A stretch of DNA of 64,000 nt from Embiotoca jacksoni (GCA_022577435.1 JAKOON010000067.1:616252-680251); one strand, 5' to 3'. Numbered from the stretch's first letter, positions 36,018-46,700 are shown. Translations and numbers: made by a program. Notes: generated by a model not told the origin, from the letters alone.

Positions 36018-38274
36018 CTAAAACGGAAAAAATAAGCAAAAAGATGTGAAAATTCATAGACATTCAATCATAAATTTCTCCTTTCTGGTGATTTAAAACA
36101 CTAAACATCCCGTGTGGAGAACACACGGCGTCTATCTGACTTACTGCAGAGTCCGTCCACACAGTCGTCGGGACAGGAAGCGCACGGAGGTCCGGCCTTG
36201 TACGGCGGCCATCTTCCAAAGTTCCCTCTGTTAAATAACAACGATAAAACTTCTCATTAAATACGCAGACGTTTTTTTTAATATTTCCGCCATTATTTAG
36301 CTCTCTTATAAATCACTTGGGGGGGAAAAAGTTTTTTTTTTTTTTTTTTTTGGGGGGGGGGGGGGGGTTTAATGGGCGCGAACGCCGTCACGTACGCTCG
36401 ATAATAATGGCAGGCGTAGAAGTAGATGCTCTTCGGACACAGCGCTACTCCGCAGCCGACTTTGTACGAGCTGTTCCACACCACCTGGCGGCAAAAATCA
36501 GAAAGCATTCAGTGGAAAGGGAAAGTTCGGAAACTACCAAAACAGGTTTTTATTTTTCCCCGACATTGTAAATAGCTCATTCGTAGTTTTTTTTTGTTTT
36601 TTTTTACAGACAATCCAACATAAGATATCAGGTGGCTCAGAAACAGTCGCCTCATCTGTCGTTCAGCAGCTACAGGAAAGCTTCATTTACACCAGCGAAC
36701 AAGCTTGAAGGAAGAATTTTGGTATTTGGACAAATACTTTCTATTTATTCTGTCACAGTATACATCCTATTATTTATTTTGTTATTTGTATGGCCTCACC
36801 CTGCTTATACACCCGCTTTATTCATGCAGTTATCCGATCAGCCCATCGTGGGGCAGCAGTGTGCTGCGTAAAAGTCCTGCACTGTGTTTGAGCTTCACCT
36901 TTTTTGAGAAACCTCTCTGGTGTTTTTTGGTGTTTTTTTTTGCAGACGAGAAACAAAACAGCGAGCTGAAAGACTCTAAAACTTTCTGTCGAGATGAGGG
37001 GAAACGCAGAGTCGTCATTAAATCCATTGTTAATATAAAGAAATGGCTTCTTACCACTTTATTTAAAGCATCGCGCAGATAAAAGCAGGCGATACCTGCC
37101 GTTGCCGCGGTTACCTGCGTGTAGTGTCCGACCTCTTCGTCGGTGGATCCGGAGGGGTAAAGGTAGTGGACCTCCTCACGGTACCAGAGATAGATAACGC
37201 GCGCCCACGTGTAAGGAGAGGATGCGTAGAACAGATTCTCTCCCAGCTGGTATCCTGCTCGACGGAGGGGGAAACGCACGTTTATTATCTTAACAAATAC
37301 ACGGTTTAGTTTTTAATAGTTATTTCGATGAAACGGGAATCGTAAAAAGGCCCATTTCCTGAGCGATAACATCGACGTGTAATTTGTTGTTAAAAGAGGG
37401 TGTTAAGAGTGACTGTGACTGACGATCAATCACATCGAGTCCATCTGAAATCAAATAAAAACTAAAAAGGGAGTAAAGGGATGAAGAAGGAGGGCCGTAC
37501 CGTCCATCATGCGTGTGCTGGGTTCTCCGTGTGCCAGGATGCATTTGTCCACCCAGGCCTGAGCGCTGGCGGCCAACTCTACACTGTAGTTCTGTAGAAG
37601 AAGAAAAAAAAACAGCAAGGGTTTCACTTATAACCGACATCGACAATACAAAAAAAAAGGAAAAAAGATCCATTAGCTTGAAAGATATTGGCTCTGGAAA
37701 ACCTCGACCATTTAAAAGCTGACGGAAATGAAAAATGAAATTTCATGTTCCACTCCAGCCCTGAAAAAACGTGAAATGGTTTTGACTGAAGTGCGGTCGC
37801 CTCCTTCAGCTCCAAAATAAACATGTGATTCTTCTGCTCAGACGTTACTCCTCCAGACATCCAAGTCTCTTTTTAAGAAAGAACATAAAACGCCTTTTAT
37901 TCTCCCGCTGACGGACAGATTTTCATCTGCATTTCATAGATGCATTTCAATAAAAGAAGTGACCTCGACCTCAAACCGCTGAAAATTAGACCAGAATGTC
38001 AGCATTTGTTTTTTTTAAATACGTCCAACCTGTGAGGGGCAGTAAAGATTTTCCACTTTATTTATTTATTTTTATTTGTCCCCAAAGTGAGGGAAAACAA
38101 GTGCTAACAATTACTAGCAAAGTTTTGTTTTTTTTCTGAGCCAGGTTCACTGTTGGAGTAGAAAAAGCAGGACCGACCATCATCAGCATGTCGGCAGCAG
38201 GAGGCTGAACTGCTCTCCTGAAGTCATTGTGCAGGTCCACGATCTCAGTCTGCACCGCTGGGTTTTCTGGGCAA

Positions 38275-38351
<77 letters not shown>

Positions 38352-39299
38352 AATTTAAAACCGATGTGCAAACATCAGATTAAAGGCATAATGAGCAGTG
38401 ATGTTTACCCTGGTGGCTTAATGTCCACGATATGACTCACAAACATATCCTGGTTTAATTGCTCTGAAATGGCTTCACTTAACAAAAGAACACAGACACA
38501 CACACACACACACACAGACACAGACACACACACAGACACACAGACACACACAGAGGACCGGGCCAAATCCCATAATCTTACTGGGAGACTTAGCGGCGTT
38601 GTTTCAGCCGATGCTAAAAAATGAAGTGGGGGTGCTCACCTGGCTGTGGACGCATCGCAGGCAGGAAGCAGAGGACGAGAGAGGAAATTCACGTTAATTT
38701 CATATTGCTGAAATGTTTTAACTTTTTGATTTACTGCTGGATGGTTTTAAGGTCGTGATGGGACTTCAATATGATTATAAATACACAGTTCTGATGTCCA
38801 AATTAACCCTCCAAACCCCTCGATGATTCCCATCGGTGAGTTAAAACAGATATAAATTCCAGGTATCATGTGATTGAAGTCACTAATTTATTTTCCACAC
38901 GACAGCAAATATTATGATATAACGACATGAGGAAAAATAAAGAGCCCAACCCTACAGACTGTCGAAATGGATCATGTTTTGTTGACTCAGCATTTTGTTT
39001 TGCATGCAAAACGTCATCTTGCAAATCCGTCAGCAGTGAGTGAAGTAAAATTACACAATATTTCAGTTTGAAATGTAGTAAAGTCTCATGAAATCAACCC
39101 ATTAGATTGCAGTATTAAAACTTCAATAACTGTACCAATGCACTGCACCTTAGGAAATAGACTTTCCACCCAGTGCAAAACACGTCTAATGAATATCTGT
39201 GTATTATAATTTTAAAAAAAACTTGACTCACCACAACACAGACGGTGTGAGCTCGATGCAGTGTCAAGATGCAAATCAGGAAAACAAACATTTTTCCAA
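35881..39299 (-). CDS. CRISP-family secreted CAP-domain protein
   Basis: Six firm exons (38278-38178, 37591-37501, 37254-37115, 36484-36396, 36227-36145, 36017-35881) keep one frame and encode a CAP domain, hinge and C-terminal cysteine-rich CRISP domain. With either candidate signal-peptide block the length is 234 residues (human CRISP2 has about 243). Landmarks: VDLHNDFRRAVQPPAADML, LGENLFYA, CAP signature GHYTQVVW, second signature YACHYY, hinge CPDDCVDGLCTNPC, and a six-cysteine tail ending TNKIIPIG. CAP proteins act outside the cell; CRISPs are known in reproductive tract, immune cells and skin or gland secretions, and some family members modulate ion channels. The Cys usually seen just before GEN is Leu here, and an extra Cys lies near the mature N-terminus. 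The signal-peptide exon is unresolved (entries at 38640 and 39232). Exact orthology is not assigned. Confidence 0.9.
36145..36227 (-). CDS. crisp hinge exon
   Basis: Encodes about 28 residues containing GNFGRWPPYKAG and CASCPDDCVDGLC, the hinge between CAP and CRISP domains. The acceptor is atttaacag and the donor gtaagt. Confidence 0.92.
36331..36368. repeat. T run followed by G run in crisp intron
   Basis: About 20 T followed by about 17 G, 28 bp from the donor of the 36396-36484 exon, within the short intron to 36227. Confidence 0.85.
36396..36484 (-). CDS. crisp CAP-domain exon (second CAP signature)
   Basis: Encodes VVWNSSYKVGCGVALCPK and YACHYYR. It completes the GHYTQVVW signature begun in the previous exon. 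The acceptor is gccgccag and the donor gtacgt. Confidence 0.92.
37115..37254 (-). CDS. crisp CAP-domain exon (GEN...GHYTQ)
   Basis: Encodes about 47 residues from YQLGENLFYA to GHYTQ, including the Glu and His positions of the CAP cleft. The acceptor is gtcgagcag and the donor gtaacc. Confidence 0.93.
37501..37591 (-). CDS. crisp CAP-domain exon
   Basis: Encodes NYSVELAASAQAWVDKC and ILAHGEPSTRMMDG. The acceptor is cttctacag and the donor gtacgg. Phase 1 at the 3' end agrees with the next exon. Confidence 0.93.
38178..38278 (-). CDS. crisp first CAP exon
   Basis: Encodes DICPENPAVQTEIVDLH then NDFRRAVQPPAADMLMM. The only usable acceptor is gtgtgtgtag, directly at the end of a (TG)35 array, so no normal pyrimidine tract exists. 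The donor is gtcggt, a weak form. Entry phase 1 requires one base from the upstream exon. Confidence 0.9.
38281..38351. repeat. (CA)35 microsatellite abutting a splice acceptor
   Basis: Pure AC repeat from 38281 to 38351. Read on the gene strand it is (TG)35 ending two bases before the first exon base at 38278. Confidence 0.97.
38491..38555. repeat. Imperfect (CA)n repeat
   Basis: CA units interrupted by G in a crisp intron. Confidence 0.9.
38640..38707 (-). pseudogene. Candidate crisp signal-peptide exon with in-frame TGA
   Basis: Minus strand: acceptor catttcag, then an ATG at 38703-38701, codons MKLT, TGA at 38691-38689, then the hydrophobic ISSLVLCFLPAMRPQP, then donor gtgagc. The frame and phase join exactly to DICPENP of the next exon. 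Without the TGA it would be a typical signal peptide of about 21 residues. The stop is what the sequence shows; whether it is a real nonsense allele, an assembly error or an unused exon cannot be told. An alternative is a 4-nt microexon, CCAG (38643-38640). Confidence 0.5.
39232..39299 (-). CDS. Alternative crisp signal-peptide exon
   Basis: Minus strand: strong acceptor tttccttttttttgtag at 39300, ATG at 39291-39289, 20 codons starting MFVFLICILTLHRAHTVC and donor gtgagt. The hydrophobic start followed by polar residues looks like a signal peptide. It ends in phase 0, so it fits the next CAP exon only through the 4-nt microexon at 38640-38643. It is intact, unlike the exon at 38640-38707. 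Confidence 0.45.
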
Positions 39300-39590
39300 C
39301 TACAAAAAAAAGGAAAGACGCTTCTGATAACGCAGCAAAATAACATGAAAATGACTCGCGAATATTTTTGTATTTATGACGTTTTAACACAACATTCTAG
39401 TTTTATTACCAAAAAAACGAATGATTTCAGATGTAAATAGGATTTAAAATTTGATCTAAATGTACTTTTTTGTTGTTTGAAATTCAATATCCATCAATTC
39501 ATTTTTTAAAAGGAGAAATGAATAAATATGAAAAATCTTCCTCGAAGATGCTTCAAAATTAAGTTTGAGGGAAGCTCCGGGCGGACGTAC

Positions 39591-39622
39591 CTGCTCCCAG
39601 GTCCTCAGTAGGAGGAGGATGA
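39591..39622 (-). other. Putative crisp 5' UTR first exon
   Basis: Starts about 30 bp below a TATA box and ends at a good donor, ctgggagcag followed by gtacgt. The start coordinate is estimated from TATA spacing. Confidence 0.5.
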
Positions 39623-39646
39623 TGAGTTGGCACTTTCCTCTTCCTC

Positions 39647-39655
39647 CTTTTTATA
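39647..39655 (-). promoter_or_regulatory. TATA box of crisp
   Basis: TATAAAAAG on the minus strand, about 25-30 bp upstream of the proposed first exon and in the right orientation for crisp. Confidence 0.6.
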
Positions 39656-40388
39656 CATGCAGGTCAGGTTTTTTTTTTTTTTGTTTTTTTTTTTCGATAG
39701 TGAAAAATGATGCAGCAGTAGGACTTTAAAAGCCGGACACCAGACTAAAAAACCACAAGTCCATCACACACACCACTGGAGAGGCTTTTTTTTTTTCCTT
39801 CAGCTGACAGGGAGTAAACAGGGACTTCTTAAGCCCCCGGGGTGCAATGAGGACCTGATGTATCGGCTCGTATTTGCACAGCGCAGAAAGGGAGAAAGGC
39901 TCCCGAGGTCCAGGTAAATAAAAGAAATTGGAGCACCCGTAGATTACAAGATCAAGTATGTAAAGGGATTAAAAGTCCTACAACTCGTGTTGGCTGAAGA
40001 ACCACCCCTTCGCTGGCTTTGGCAGCCACGTGTGGGATTGTAGAGATGATTAGATATTATAAGACATTAAAACATAAGATGGTACATTTTATAGTCTGTT
40101 AGAAATTCAATGCTAACCCCTGTTTAATAGGATAGCAATACAAGTGAGGTCAGTTCATGATATTAAAAAGTCATATTTGACCTTATTCTGATATGGATCT
40201 CACTGCCCGATGTTTCAGTTGTTCTTCCTGCAGAAGGAGTTTAAACCTCATTAGATCTCTTTTATATAAATCTTAATCTTTCTACTTTGTGATGATTTAT
40301 AGTTGGGCTATTCAATGTCAAAGCAAAGTGACGTAATGTCTTTTTGAATTGTGGGATACATATGTGGTTACCCACGTGAATATATATA
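39656..40388. other. Upstream of crisp
   Basis: Intergenic sequence with T runs near 39668-39694. No exon was recognised. It ends in a short TA-rich stretch that is the insertion site of the Tc1-like element. Confidence 0.8.
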
Positions 40389-40604
40389 CAGTGGGTACGG
40401 AAAGTATTCAGACCCCTTTAAATTTTTCACTCTTTGTTTCACTGCAGCCATTTGCTAAAATCAAAAAAGTTCATTTTATTTCTCATTAATGTACACTCAG
40501 CACCCCATCTTGACAGAAAAAAACAGAAATGTAGAAATTTGTGCAAATTTATTAAAAAAGAAAAACTGAAATATCACATGGTCATAAGTATTCAGACCTT
40601 TGCT
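40389..40604. repeat. Tc1-like element, left inverted repeat
   Basis: 216 bp, almost identical to the reverse complement of 41805-42021. The outer transposase-type repeat lies at about 40392-40415 and the inner at about 40583-40598. Confidence 0.93.
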
Positions 40605-41633
40605 CAGTATTGAGTAGAAGCACCCTTTTGAGCTCGTACAGACATGAGTCTTCTTGGGAATGATGCAACAAGCTTTTCACACCTGGATTTGGGGATCCTC
40701 TGCCATTCTTCCTTGCAGATCCTCTCCAGTTCCGTCAGGTTGGATGGTGAACGTTGGCGGACAGCCATTTTCAGGTCTCTCCAGAGATGCTCAATTGGGT
40801 TTAGGTCAGGGCTCTGGCTGGGCCAGTCAAGAATTGTCACAGAGTTGTTCCGAAGCCACTCCTTTGTTATTTTAGCTGTGTGCTTAGGGTCATTGTCTTG
40901 TTGGAAGGTGAACCTTCGGCCCAGTCTGAGGTCCAGAGCACTCTGGAAGAGGTTTTCTTCCAGGATATCTCTGTACTTGGCCGCATTCATCTTTCCTTCA
41001 ATTGCAACCAGTCGTCCTGTCCCTGCAGCTGAAAAACACCCCCATAGCATGATGCTGCCACCACCATGTTTCACTGTTGGCATTGTATTGGGCAGGTGAT
41101 GAGCAGTGCCTGGTTTTCTCCACACATACTGCTTAGAATTAACGCCAAAAAGTTCAATCTTGGTCTCATCAGACCAGAGAATCTTATTTCTCATAGTCTG
41201 GGAGTCCTTCATGTGTTTTTTGGCAAACTCTATGCAGGCTTTCATATGTCTTCCACTGAGGAGAGGCTTCCGTCGGGCCACTCTGCCATAAAGCCCCGAC
41301 TGGTGGAGGGCTGCAGTGATAGTTGACTTTGTGGAACTTTCTCCCATCTCTCTACTGCATCTCTGGAGCTCAGCCACAGTGATCTTTGGGTTCTTCTTTA
41401 CCTCTCTCACCAAGGCTCTTCTCCCACGATTGCTCAGTTTGGCTGGACAGCCAGGTCTAGGAAGAGTTCTGGTCGTCCCAAACTTCTTCCATTTAAGGGA
41501 TTATGGAGGCCACTGTGCTCTTAGGAACCTTGAGTGCTGCAGAAATTATTTTGTAACCTTGGCCAGATCTGCGCCTTGCCACAATTCTGTCTCTGAGCTC
41601 CTTGGACAGTTCCTTCGACCTCATGATTCTCAT
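40604..41633 (-). pseudogene. Tc1-like transposase, frameshifted
   Basis: The 3' part is open over about 269 codons and contains the DDE catalytic core: Asp in LWSDETKIELFG, Asp in FQQDNDPKHTA and Glu in DLNPIEHLWRDLK, with the usual Tc1 spacing. GGGSIMLWGCFSAAGTG is also present. The N-terminal paired-type DNA-binding part starts at ATG 41624-41622 or 41633-41631 and runs in a different frame until TAA at 41493-41495. One extra base near 41496-41499 explains the break. The element is therefore probably not autonomous. Confidence 0.93.
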
Positions 41634-41804
41634 TTGCTCTGACATGCACTGTGAGCTGTAAGGTCTTATATAGACAGGTGTGTGCCTTTCCTAATCAAGT
41701 CCAATCAGTTTAATTAAACACAGCTGGACTCCAATGAAGGAGTAGAACCATCTCAAGGAGGATCAGAAGAAATGGACAGCATGTGAGTTAAATATGAGAG
41801 TCAC

Positions 41805-42021
41805 AGCAAAGGGTCTGAATACTTATGACCATGTGATATTTCAGTTTTTCTTTTTTAATAAATTTGCACAAATTTCTACATTTCTGTTTTTTTCTGTCAA
41901 GATGGGGTGCTGAGTGTACATTAATGAGAAATAAAATGAACTTTTTTGATTTTAGCAAATGGCTGCAATGAAACAAAGAGTGAAAAATTTAAAGGGGTCT
42001 GAATACTTTCCGTACCCACTG
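41805..42021. repeat. Tc1-like element, right inverted repeat
   Basis: 217 bp; mirror of the left arm, with one extra base near the inner end. Confidence 0.93.
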
Positions 42022-42095
42022 TATATATATAGATATAGATATATATCTATATCTATAGATATAGATATATATATATACAAATATATATATATATA
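42022..42095. repeat. TA / TAGA simple repeat
   Basis: Interrupted TA and ATAGAT units at the right flank of the Tc1-like element; likely the original insertion target. Confidence 0.88.
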
Positions 42096-42631
42096 TCGAT
42101 GGGTGTCATCGTATACGTCCTCTTATTTTTGTTTTTTTGTTTGGAGGTAAAAACACTCTTTCCCAGAAGTGAGAGTGAAGACGCACTATTTAAAGCAAGA
42201 GTCGCCATTACAGACCAGAATGCAGAAAAACGGACCCCGAACACGTTCAGTCAGTCCATCATTCACTGTAAAAAATATTCAGATTACAGGTATGAACACA
42301 TAATCACTGTCAGTGTCACATTAATAAAAGAATATAAAGTTAAGATAGTGTCTTGAAAGCACAGAGAGCAATAATAAAAAGGGGAATATATTCTGCACCA
42401 CATTGTGATTAATTATCAGCCACTAATTAAAACACACGCTTGGAGAGAGAAGCAATCACTGTGGCACGATAAAATCAAGACCACATTAGAAGACATGTTT
42501 ATTAATGTCTGACAGGACGAAAGCTCCTCTCTGAACACCGGGGGGCGCCGTCACACCTCTGGTCACAGAGGAGCTGAGGTACAAAGAACACAACTGGTAT
42601 GAAACCTTGAGTCACAACAACAAAGACTGAA

Positions 42632-42727
42632 GGCCTTCGTTCTCCCGTCCAATCAGCTGTCGGCCTTCGTTCTCCCGTCCAATCAGCTGTCGGCCTTCGT
42701 TCTCCCGTCCAATCAGCTGTCGGCCTG
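42632..42727. repeat. 30-bp minisatellite, three units plus partial
   Basis: Three identical units start at 42632, 42662 and 42692 and a partial fourth follows. Each contains CCAATCAGCTG, which joins a CCAAT box to an E-box. Confidence 0.95.
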
Positions 42728-44236
42728 AGTCCTCGGCCCACTATTGTAAGACCGATGCGTCCACAAAACATCTGCCCGTCTTTAGCTACTCGTTTTCGGG
42801 GTTACACGTCCCGCTTCGGTCAAAAACCTTTGAGCCCGTTTTAGGTCAAGTTTCGGACCATTTATGTGCAACCAAAACAATAAACCCGTGAAGTGAAAGG
42901 ATTTAAAAGGTGACATCGTGTAAATGTCATCTTACTCAGCGCGTGGTTTTATTATTTTGTTGTTGTAACTTTTAACCGCGTGTTGTTTTAGCTGCTATCT
43001 GAAGCTTAAATCACGTGGACAGTCGCACCGTGGGTGATCATTAGAGCGGCTTCACCCCTCCGGCATCACGTCGGGTTTCATTCGGTTTTGAACAGCTGGG
43101 AAACGAGGTGAAGCTTCCAGCCGACATGAACGACTTTCTTTTCCGACTTCAGGTCTTCTCCGTGGTGTTTTTCACCCCTTGAATCTTTTGTCTCACTCGC
43201 GGGTGGTGTTGACCGCTGAGAACAAAAAAAAAAAGAAGCCCCTCCAGAATCGGACGCTGATTGCTCCGAGATCTTCTGAAGAAGAAGGGGTTGATTTAGA
43301 GTCCATAATAGGAGCTCCGGGTTGTGACGGCAAACACAAGGCAGGAAGCCTCCGTCTTCAAAGAGACGTGTCATTAATTGGCGGCCCGGAGTGAGATTTT
43401 CTGGAGGCAGGCCGCCTCTCAAAGGAGCGAGTGAATCCCCTGTTAGGCCCAAAATGACTTTGAGAGGAGCCCAATGTCACGGTCACGTCATCCCGGACCA
43501 GAAAGTCTTAATTACACCTCCACGTTAGGATGATCATTATATAATTATAAAAAAACCAAGTCATTTCTCGGTCTCTGCTGTTTTCTGCTTGTTTTCATCT
43601 CAATTTAAGTCGTCGTGGTTAATTTTGCTTGATGGATGACAGGATATCTAAATATAAATCCGTACAGGGTTGTGTTGTGGTGCCATGTTTTTTTACATTT
43701 TCGACAGTTCTCTTAAACCTTTAAAAAATTCCTTTCTGTAAACATGTCTGCAGCCGTGTTAGCGGCTGTGTTGCTGTGTGCTAAAATGCTAACAGCATTA
43801 TTATTTTTGCAGGGAAATTTACGTGTTATTTTAGCATTTACGCACATAAAAACGTATCACGGTGGTGCATGTATTTAATTATTTTCCATATTTTCTAATG
43901 CTACTTTGGTTAATTCTGTAAACACGACATATTGTGTGCGTGAGCGTGGACGAATCTCCTGTCCGTCATTTTGAGCAGATGATGTCATCAGATAAAAAAG
44001 TTATTGTAGTTCATTTTCTCATGAACGCGGCTACAAAATTTGACAGCGATCCTTCCAGCAGCTGTTTAATGTATTTCAGTTTGGACCACAGTTGTGGTTT
44101 AACAGACAGTTAGCGGTAGCTTGGCTAAAAAAACCAACAAAAAACCTGTAACAGCTGTTAGCTGCCGTGCAACTACAACTCTTTCTGCATAACTTTCTCA
44201 ACATTCTTGAGAAACAGATGTTGAAATAGTAACCAC

Positions 44237-44239
<3 letters not shown>

Positions 44240-44280
<41 letters not shown>
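44240..44280. repeat. Poly(A) run of 41 bases
   Basis: Uninterrupted A. Neither the upstream sequence nor the flanks look like a processed pseudogene. Confidence 0.9.
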
Positions 44281-44288
<8 letters not shown>

Positions 44289-45828
44289 GAAATACTCATT
44301 CAGCACTTTTTGAGAATCGGCGGTCGGACCGATCAAATGCATTTTCGGTAAAACAAAACAAAAAATAACACCTCGTTCCTGTTTTTACTTGTTGGTAACT
44401 GAAAAGAAGAAAATTCTTGTCATTCTGTCTCATTCAGCAACAATGAACAACATTAAACATAGTGTCATAATTTACATCCCATTAAAAGAGTAGCTGCATA
44501 CAGTAGTGACATCAAAGCATCCCGTAAAAGTGCATTTGACTTTGAATTTTTAATCCCATTTCTTCAGCAGCGGCTCAGTTGTCATGGAAATTATTTAGTT
44601 ATCATCACATGACCTGATTATGTCATTTTTGCTTATGTCTTCAAGAAAATAACAGCAAGCTAAACAAAATAAATTGTTGTCTGCTCACTTAAAATTGATG
44701 ATAACAAAAAAAATTTTACAGACAAAATATTCTGCAAATACATGTTTTTGACTTTCATTATGTTTTTCTTTTTTCATTCAAGCCTCTGAAGATGAAACGA
44801 AACCACCGGTCGGTCCTCGTCCTCCCGCCGGGATCCGTCCATCAACCTGCACCTCGTTTCTTAAACACAAAGGTCAGTGTGTCACATGTAATCATCTTTA
44901 TAAACACACAACATGAAACCCTGCAGTCTGACATCTCATTCTTCTCATGCTGTTCTTTACGTCCATTCAAATTTAAACCTGCAGCAGCTGATTTATTAGT
45001 TTTTTTATGTGTCCATGTGGAGGCAGCAGAAACAAGCTGTGAACGCCACTCTGCTACTGGACTTTATTTTATCAAACTATTTGCCTGTTTGCACATCCAG
45101 TACATTCAGAGCAACATTCATTTCAAATTGTTTGTTTTTTTTGTCCACGTGATGTCCGATAGCGGGTATTTTTTTTTAACTCCGTTTTGGCCTCCACCGA
45201 CTCCTGATGGGGATATCTGTCTGTTCAGCTGCCAAATGCTTCGGCACGGTGTTTTCAACAGGTAGTTGTGAACTTTATGTCCAGTGGCTTTTTTTTGTTA
45301 TCAGCTGTGATACGATAAGAGCCGTGAGAATGAACCCAAACTGTAAAGGCTGCAGGCCGGAAAACAAGAAACCACGCTGAAATACACTCGAGACGTCAGA
45401 GAAACTACAGAAGATATAAGACCTGAAAACATCAAATGAGTCGGGAGAAGAAAAAAAAAAACCTTTTACTGTGTCCATCAGTAAATTTTAAGCATTGCAG
45501 AGGTGTTTTTTTTCCTTCTTTATTTACACGTTTTCATTACATTTCATATTCAAAACAGAACAGTCCCTCACAGAGGACCTCATAGACCCAAATAAATAAA
45601 CAAATAAGCATGAAGAAAAACAAAAAGTTATGAAAAATATAAATAAAGAACCTGACACTTAGTTAATCATCAGCCATACAGTGACTCAAATTTCCCCATC
45701 AGCCAGGCTGCTCTGCACCTACACCAACCGGTGTTGTTGTTGTTTGTTGATTGTTGTTGTTGTTGTTGTTGTGTACCACAGATTTGCTCCAGCGGTGGTC
45801 CCTCATACAACACTGGTTCTAAATAATA

Positions 45829-45854
45829 GGGGGGGGGGGGGGGGGGGGGGGGGG
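45829..45854. repeat. Poly(G) run of 26 bases
   Basis: 26 consecutive G, among the longest homopurine runs in the window; it may form a quadruplex or be a sequencing-length artefact. Confidence 0.92.
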
Positions 45855-46312
45855 TGGCGTTCTGACCCGGACGTGTTAAATATGCATAACCACAAGAATC
45901 ACACACACACACTTCCCTCCCAACAAACCCAAATGTAATTTCCCTCCTATTATTATTATTTTGTTTGTTATTTATTTTTTTTAATTTTTTTTTAGTCCAA
46001 CTTATCACCAAAAACTCCTCCCACTTTTTGAATTCATCGATTACGTGGCGGAGAAATTCTCTCAAACAAAAAAAAACTATTGATTATGATTTCTGTCCGC
46101 CCATCTTTTCTCAAGTCCAAACAACACACATCCTCTTCCTCTTCCACTTCCTCCTCCTCCTCCTCCTCCTCTCTCTCTCTCTGTAACTCTGGTATTTCCC
46201 AATGAAGCCCACCTCTCCTCCGTCATCCCCCATCCTCCCCCCCCTCCCCCTCCCCTCCATCCCCTCCTCAGATGGATTCTTCAGTCAGTCGTGTGGAACC
46301 GGTGCAGCGGCC

Positions 46313-46348
<36 letters not shown>

Positions 46349-46700
46349 GGGGGGAGAGAGAGAGAGAGAGAGAGGGGGGGGAGAGACTCGGTGAGAGGCT
46401 CTGAACAGACGCCGGGTCACAGCGCTCAGACAATCACAGGGGAGACAGACAAGAGAGAGAGAGAGAGAGAGAGAGGTAAATATGTGACAGGATGTGGTTT
46501 CCCTGAGCTTGCAGATACCGCTGGTACGGGAGACATACTTTGAGCATGACTTCAACACACCGAGCGCACAAGTGTGTCTGAGCTCCGCGAGGTGGTGGAG
46601 GTGCTGGAGGGGGGAGACAAGACGAAGAGCGACGAACCGCTGGATCTTCTGCTGCTGCTGCTGCCGACGACACACTCCCGTTCCTCTGCTGCCTCGTCTG

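Larger units (their letters stand above)
40389..42021 (-). mobile_element. Tc1-like DNA transposon, 1633 bp
   Basis: Bounded by TA dinucleotides (40387-40388 and 42022-42023) and by long inverted repeats, 40389-40604 and 41805-42021, both beginning CAGTGGGTACGGAAAG from the outside. By eye the arms differ at about two places, so the insertion looks recent. Each arm has an outer and an inner copy of a block with AAGTATTCAGACC, the IR/DR arrangement of Sleeping Beauty-type elements. It is inserted in a TA-rich simple repeat that continues to 42095. Confidence 0.96.
42096..46700. other. Intergenic region right of the transposon
   Basis: No gene was recognised. It contains a 30-bp minisatellite at 42632-42727, a 41-base A run at 44240-44280, a GTT array at 45733-45771, a 26-base G run at 45829-45854 and GA arrays at about 46315-46375 and 46455-46475. 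A small frame at 44792-44873 with splice-like edges was considered and not accepted. Confidence 0.75.

Noticed and set aside
35881..39299. Reading the crisp gene as a venom toxin
   Set aside because: Venom CRISPs share the fold, but the sequence gives no sign of venom use. A general secreted CRISP is the supported call.
44240..44280. Poly(A) run as a processed pseudogene tail
   Set aside because: No coding remnant or target-site duplication was seen beside it.
44792..44873. Possible small exon (acceptor cattcaag, donor gtcagt) encoding MKRNHRSVLVLPPG
   Set aside because: No homology recognised, weak donor, and no partner exon. Chance frames of this size are expected.
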